Source: Chlamydoabsidia padenii (taxonomy: Eukaryota; Mucoromycota; Mucoromycetes; Mucorales; Cunninghamellaceae). Taken from it: 64,000 nt of DNA. Below, one piece after another: positions 58,693-64,000 of this stretch. Each line of letters opens with the position of its first letter. Position 1 is the first letter of the stretch. A program made the translations under genes and the position numbers. Location of the stretch: contig JAIWND010000002.1 of the NCBI GenBank assembly GCA_025330725.1, positions 806,001-870,000 of the forward strand, in the 5' to 3' direction. A model generated the notes under the pieces. The model did no database searches and had not been told where the DNA came from. It was given only the letters and a program-made list of their open reading frames with translations.

Positions 58693-60423
58693 ATGTCCAC
58701 TCATCTCGACTCTTCCTCTGACAAGCAACCTATACCCAACTTTTTATATCGTGTAGCTCATTTAACGGTAATTACAGAAACAAACAAGTGCAACAGTAAC
58801 TAACACTTTTTTTTGTTTCATAGTGGATCCGTATTAATGAATCAATACAAACAAGGCTTTATGTACTTGCGACAGTAATATCCATGATCGTCTGTACAGT
58901 ACTTGAAGCTTTAATAGCCAACACACAATCTAATGCAGCTTCCATTGTACGGTTATCAGATATAGCGGCAGGTGGAACACCCGATCTCAACAGTGCGTTT
59001 GATCACGGTAACACTCATAAAGATCCTTACATCTACATTCTGGTCTCCTTACAACGCCTAAAAGACGAAAATGTCTTTTTTGTCTTGTTTCACCTCTTCC
59101 AACTTTATCTTGGCATCGACGCAGTAAGTACAAAAAAGTATTATGTGGTGGGTAGGGTACTGACTTGCCGTTTTACCTTTTTAGATTGTCCGTCAAAGTG
59201 TAATCCAACTCATTGCTCATACTACAAACGAACTTCTTAGTGTGGTTTTTGCACTGATCCAATTGGGTGAAACTTTGACTTGGTAAGTAAAGTTGCTTTG
59301 CATTCTGGTTACATAACGACTCACTTTGCTTTATTGAAAATATGGTAGGCGATCTAAAATCTCAAGCGTGGACGATCAAACAAATGTGACCACAGATACC
59401 AGTGATTTTGCAATGGCATTAAGGTTTGAAATCGGATTGGCTGCTTCCATCTTCTTTTTGACCTGCGTCTTTGCTTACTTATGCACAAGGCTCTTGCTAC
59501 AGGTACCGTATGTTATTGATGCCTCGGGAAAGAAAAAAAACGATAATTAACTCTCTCTCTCCCTCTTTTTTATTTTTTATATAGTTTGGTTGGAATACAT
59601 ATAAACGACTCGGTGCTGACATTAAATTACAAAGTAAGTGAAGGAAATAGCGATGTTAACGGAATGACGTTCTTAGTGATAATCTTTCTTGCTCCTTTAT
59701 TTTAGTGCGATTCCGAACAGCACAGGTGTTTTTGATGATCTTGAAACTGGATGCCTTCTTCCATTTGGTCTTCTCCGTCTTTTGGTTTGTGGTGATGACA
59801 CAGGAAGGCTACTATCAACGGGATCGGGCAGCCCTGGCTTGGTATATTCTTCATCTCATACTGACGCTGATTCAAATTCCCGCTTTATTTGGTGCTCGGG
59901 ATTCCATCAGGAAGGAAAAATCTTCGGTGATGGTTGGTTTTTTGGTAATCCAAGGATTGATCATCGTTGATTTTATCATCATCCTACAACAAAGCTCAAA
60001 TTCTTGGGTCTTTTGGGTCTTGGCAGGTAATACTGGATGATGATGTGATATCGTGGAATCTAAAAACTTTTGATTGGTCCTATTTAGTCTGCCTGGCGAT
60101 ACTATTATCACTCGTAAGTACGAACCGACAGATAGCGGGATTTGAATTAACCGTCTTTTTATATTAACAATAGGTGACGATGATACTGGGCTACATGGTT
60201 GTACGAAATTTTGACAAGGGATTGAAACCACATAGTAAGTAGACGGGTTTAATGAAAGGCGCAGGTATTTAATGCAGCTAATCTGTTTGTGTAATCAACA
60301 GTACAACGCTTGTTTGATGAAAACTACCGGGAAAACTTTACAGCTACTACTCAAAAAGATAACTCTTGGGTGATCGATGACGACAATGACAATTCTGGTA
60401 GTGCACCAACAACAACATTATAG
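58693..60423 (+). CDS. Multi-span membrane protein, UPF0658 (Golgi) family-like
   Basis: Nine exons (58693..58767, 58824..59123, 59185..59282, 59349..59502, 59585..59633, 59706..60026, 60088..60113, 60174..60234, 60302..60423) give 401 residues. About seven to eight hydrophobic segments are visible (LYVLATVISMIVCTVLEALI, YILVSLQRLKDENVFFVLFHLFQLYLGI, IGLAASIFFLTCVFAYLCTRLLL, FFHLVFSVFWFVVMTQEGYY, AWYILHLILTLIQIPALF, VMVGFLVIQGLIIVDFIIIL, FWVLAVCLAILLSLVTMILGYMVV). The GWNTYKRLGAD...RFRTAQVFLMILKLD block is characteristic of fungal UPF0658 Golgi membrane proteins, whose function is unknown. Reading through the intron at 60027-60087 meets a stop, so the tiny 26-nt exon 7 is required. Intron 7 contains an exact CGGGATTTGAA (60136-60146). 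Confidence 0.8.
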
Positions 60424-61163
60424 ATGTATCAACAGTATAGTTTGTATTTTAATTAAATGTGTCTTGTGATGTGTATTGTAGCTATGTATTGCATATGTAT
60501 TATTTATCTCATTTTTATTCTACCCCTCTTCCTTTTTAATAAAGTTATAAAGCATTGTCTTCATTTGGATTCTTCTTTTTGTTTGGGGCATAGGTTTGAA
60601 ATGAAATACTTTGGTGGAATGTGGACTGATTATATATCATGGTACCATTGCATTTACCCCCTTTGACATGTTGACTATACCACCTTTTTTCTTCTTTATG
60701 ACGTAGAGTGTACTCTCCCTTGCTCGCTTACTCACTCATGATTTTTAAAGTTCAGGGTCATTTAAACCAACGGTGTTCCTAATTTGGGTGACCGAGGTTA
60801 CAACCCCGACTTGTACTACTAAAAAAACTTTTGTTTTGGTACTCCACTGGTGCACAACCTTTTTTGTGAGTCTTACATATTACACACTTGCTTATTTCTC
60901 AACTTTCTTGTTTTTCTTCCTTCTTCTTTCTTCCATTTAGTCTTCTACAGAAAATTGATTGACCAGGGCTATATTTCCCCCACTTAAGGAGAGAAAATAT
61001 ACACTACATCATAAAGAAACCACTCACTTGGCTTCTTTATCCTTCTTCTTTTTTCTTCATTCTACATATTTAACTTTTACACACTCTATACACAACAAAC
61101 CCCAAACATCGTTTCTTACTCTGACTCTCTCTTGTTCACACCTTATTTCAAACACCGCCAACA
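60424..61163. other. Intergenic spacer upstream of the ADP-ribosylglycohydrolase gene
   Basis: About 0.74 kb. AATAAAG near 60539 is a possible poly(A) signal. Short frames on both strands (60457-60666, 60959-61198) lack domains. No exact copy of the recurrent upstream word is seen here. Confidence 0.5.
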
Positions 61164-62990
61164 ATGAGAGTTCCGTCTGGATGTTCGAAAATCGATAAAG
61201 CAGACATCCTTGACAAAGTGAAAGGCCTGATATTTGGTAAGACAAAGCATATCATATTACGTAGATCCACAGCTGCCATTCATCAATACATATATACATA
61301 CATACATACATACACACTCTTCATGATCCCCATAGTACACAATTTCGATACTGCATTGTGAACTCCGACCGACCGGCACTCATCATCCCTTTTTTTTTTT
61401 TTGTAAATCAAATGATTTGATTGGTTCGACTCATTCTATGATACAATATTAGGTGCAGTCATTGGGGACAGCCTTGGAATAGCGACTGAAGGGATGACAA
61501 AAAGCCAAGTGAGTGCTATCTATGGCGAAGGTCCTATTCAATTCGGTATTGATGATGAAGGTATTCCCTTTCTGCGCGATGACTATCGATCTGCTTTTGA
61601 TGACAAGTAAGTTAGGAGTCCTTGTCGTTTTCTATAAAGGAGGCGAGCACTTTTTTTCTGCAAAACGCCCTTAAAAAGTTTAAATGGCGGGATTTGAAAT
61701 CATGTTTCAGTGCAGGGATACTAAAAACCACGGCTATCTGATTTTCCGCTTATTTTTTTTTTTTCCCCCTTTATAGTGATTTTGGCGGCGACACTGAACA
61801 ACAACTTTTAATAATCCAATCCATCATCCAAACCGGTACCTTCAACTATAAAGAATATGGCAAACTATTGCAAAAATACAGTGAATGCGGTCTACAAGGA
61901 TTACACAAGAAACCATTAGGGATTAACAAAACAAGTCAAGACGTGGTCGCACATCCTGAATTCGCAACTAATCCAGTAAGTTAAAACAAGACAAAAAGAA
62001 GAATTGTATATTGTTTAAACTAATGTTTTACTTTTATACTAAACTTAGTGGAAAGCAGCCGAAGATGTTTGGCGATCCAGCAACAAACGACGGGGACCAA
62101 GTGGAGCACTGGTGCGGGCAGCATTACTAGGTGTACCTAAATTCTGGGATGGTACAACTGTGATTGAAAACACCACCGATTGTTGCCGTCTTACTCATCC
62201 TGACCCAAGATGTATGATGTCCTGTGCGATTGTTTCAACTTTGGTGGCAAGAATCCTACGTGGTCAAGATTTGGAAAATGACGATACTGACGACGATATT
62301 AATTTAATGGCACCTTCTTTACCACCTACACCCACCTCTGCTCACCAAACAACTACCAATGGCAAAGTCAGTCTAGCACCACCACCACCACAACAACAAC
62401 AACAACATTATAACATGACACCTCCTCCTTCCTCACCACCACCAGCAGCAGCAACAACAACAACAACTAATTCATCTTGTTATCACCTTGAAACTGACCT
62501 CACTCTGATGAAACTTGTACGTAATGTGATTGATACAAACAAACGAATCCTCATTGCACCCAATACCGATCCACTCTTCCGAACCCCTGAAACCGACATT
62601 GAACTTACTAGACAGTATTATGCAACATTGGTGGAAACTTGCTCTTATTTCGAAGGTGGACGTATTGACTTTGATTTTTTAAAATTGGATTCATGGATGA
62701 CGGACAACAGTAATGATGATCAACAACGACAAGGCTCTTTTGAATGTCTTACTGCCGGGATCTACTCTTTTACACGTCGGCTTCCAGTGGGTCAAGAAAC
62801 TGAAGCATTCAAGCATATACTAATGGATTTGGTAATACAAGGTGGGGAAGCTGATACGAATGCAACGGTAGCAGGTGCTCTTATGGGTGTCAAGATTGGA
62901 TATTCTCAGTTACCTTCTGAATGGGTGGTAGGTCTCAAGCGATGGGAATGGCTGGAAGACCTGGTGGATGAATTCTGTGGTTTACTTTAG
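61164..62990 (+). CDS. ADP-ribosylglycohydrolase family protein
   Basis: Exons 61164..61236, 61453..61606, 61777..61975 and 62049..62990 give 455 residues. The fold's landmarks are in order: GAVIGDSLG near the start, the metal-binding segment NDFGGDTEQQLL (counterpart of D-D-T in DraG/ARH enzymes), GPSGALVRAALLGVP, a Cys/His-rich HPDPRCMMSCAIVSTLVARI helix, and the C-terminal GGEADTNATVAGALMGVKIGY metal motif. These enzymes remove ADP-ribose from proteins or related substrates using paired Mg ions. An insertion of about 75 residues, acidic then Pro/Gln/Ala/Thr-rich (about 245-320), interrupts the helical core and is probably a disordered loop. The substrate cannot be told from sequence. Intron 2 carries an exact CGGGATTTGAA (61688-61698). 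Confidence 0.85.
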
Positions 62991-63720
62991 TCTCTTTATA
63001 CATAGGTTAGTAGTTAGTTTACCCTTGTTTTACATATATATACTCTCATTAATGTCATCATTATCATTTTTATCATCTTTTTATCATTAGCATTTGTTTA
63101 CTATTAGTTACTCTTTTTTTTAACACTCCCTATTGCCCTCTTCTTCCTTGTACCTTGTTTATGTTTATGAAATCATCCATTTCTTACCCCCTCTCTCTCT
63201 CTTTTATTATAATTACTCTCCCTTCCACAATTCTACATAGCCCTTTTTTACTTTAGCATAATTGGTTTTTATTCAAATGCATTTGATGTAAATAAACAAC
63301 GTTTTTATTTTATCATTATAATCCATGTATCTATTATCAACTAACTAATGAAAACTATATTATCTATCCTATTCTGTATGTTGATCGTTCGATCGATCGT
63401 ATATAATTTTCACTCTTCGGCATAGTCTTGTCCATCATTACGTCAGTTCCAATGCAGCCTATGTCATAAAAAGAGGATAACGGGTTAGAATCTGGTGTCA
63501 ATGCTAAATCTGTACGCCTTCACCATTGAAGCGCCATAGGTTACACGTATTGAATAAAGGCACAACTCTTTTATTTTTTGATCTTTACCTTTAGTTAATC
63601 CATTTAAGCTTGACTTTAGAAGAAAACAATCCAGACGAGTTCATTCCAGTTGACAGTGTTTATTTTGGCAATGATTGGAGAAGGATGGTATCAAGTGCAC
63701 CCTTCAGGGATGGGAAGGGC

Positions 63721-63760
<40 letters not shown>

Positions 63761-64000
63761 GAGGGGAGACGAGGATTAGTCAAGTATGTTTTGTATTTCT
63801 GGTAGAGGTCAGTAGACCACTTGACTGTTACACCGAAAAGATTTTAAAGCAGTAGACTATAACTGTTGATACCTTCAATCGTGATGAGCTAAATTTAATG
63901 GTTTACAATGTGCAGAAGAAAGGGAAGAGAGAAGAAAAAGGAGTCGAGACGGCATGCAAATTGATTCCAGCGGGTTCTGAAAATACCTTCTCTCTCTATC
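62991..64000. other. Intergenic sequence to the window edge
   Basis: About 1 kb after the ADP-ribosylglycohydrolase gene. Pyrimidine-rich 3' flank, AATAAA near 63291, a GATCGTTCGATCGATCG palindromic patch near 63379-63398, and a 37-base poly(A) run. The + frame 63610-63855 is mostly the translated poly(A) run and is not called. Confidence 0.5.
63723..63759. repeat. 37-base homopolymer A run
   Basis: Uninterrupted A37, the longest of many A/T runs in this window. It could be a retroposed poly(A) tail, but the 5' flank shows no recognisable element. The exact length is likely to vary and may be a sequencing uncertainty. Confidence 0.85.

Noticed and set aside
63610..63855. 81-codon + frame at the window end
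   Set aside because: A third of it is poly-Lys from the A37 run and the rest has no recognisable content.

Overview
This window is nuclear DNA from an early-diverging filamentous fungus, most probably a mucoralean (Mucoromycota). The evidence is short introns with GTAAGT donors and poly-pyrimidine/TAG acceptors (up to 11 exons per gene), long poly(dT) tracts before start codons, AT-rich gene-poor spacers, and a fungal-type gene set. That set includes a one-domain tRNA ligase, the arrangement reported for Mucorales, where other fungi carry a three-domain Trl1. There is no sign of bacterial operons, CRISPR, rRNA or tRNA genes. Exon coordinates below were spliced by hand; each full model closes in frame.

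Layout: <1-465 (-) unknown protein, cut by the window edge; 2415-3157 (-) SDH4; 3322-4292 (+) DTW-domain tRNA modification enzyme; 4494-6363 (-) secreted GH20 hexosaminidase; 8887-11210 (+) AKR1-type ankyrin/DHHC palmitoyltransferase; 11498-13215 (-) Dma1-like FHA-RING ligase; 14453-15312 (+) unknown secreted protein; 16028-18493 (-) TEA-domain transcription factor; 19375-20321 (+) VTI1 SNARE; 21140-23096 (-) unknown 504-residue protein. A decayed, internally duplicated region runs from about 23.2 to 26.9 kb. Then come 26976-28211 (-) RAB2, 28365-30014 (-) FAL1/eIF4A3, 30146-30630 (+) a small pseudogene, 32178-33784 (+) a double zinc-cluster protein, 34060-35258 (+) stand-alone tRNA ligase, 35354-36958 (+) a FANCE-like helical protein, 38577-42041 (-) an SH3/Ras-association protein, 42309-45305 (-) an ARID-RFX-C2H2 chromatin remodeller subunit, 46148-47367 (+) a peroxisomal-type carrier, 47995-57759 (-) a giant Nik1-type hybrid histidine kinase, 58693-60423 (+) a UPF0658-type membrane protein and 61164-62990 (+) an ADP-ribosylglycohydrolase.

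The standout is the histidine kinase. It is a group III (Nik1/Os-1) enzyme of about 3021 residues with 23 poly-HAMP units of about 92 residues, where characterised relatives have about 5-9. Eighteen units lie in one 4.9-kb exon as exact 276-bp repeats, and near-identical blocks recur at exact multiples of 276 bp. A second signal is the word CGGGATTTGAA, present nine times exactly plus many variants. Several copies lie 60-350 bp upstream of start codons in either orientation, which suggests an undescribed promoter element or the core of a dispersed repeat.

The genes are ordinary eukaryotic neighbours on both strands, not a pathway cluster. Common themes are membrane traffic (AKR1, VTI1, RAB2, UPF0658), RNA processing (tRNA ligase, DTW enzyme, FAL1), transcription and chromatin (TEA, zinc cluster, ARID) and stress or cell-cycle signalling (Nik1-like kinase, Dma1-like ligase, SH3/RA protein).
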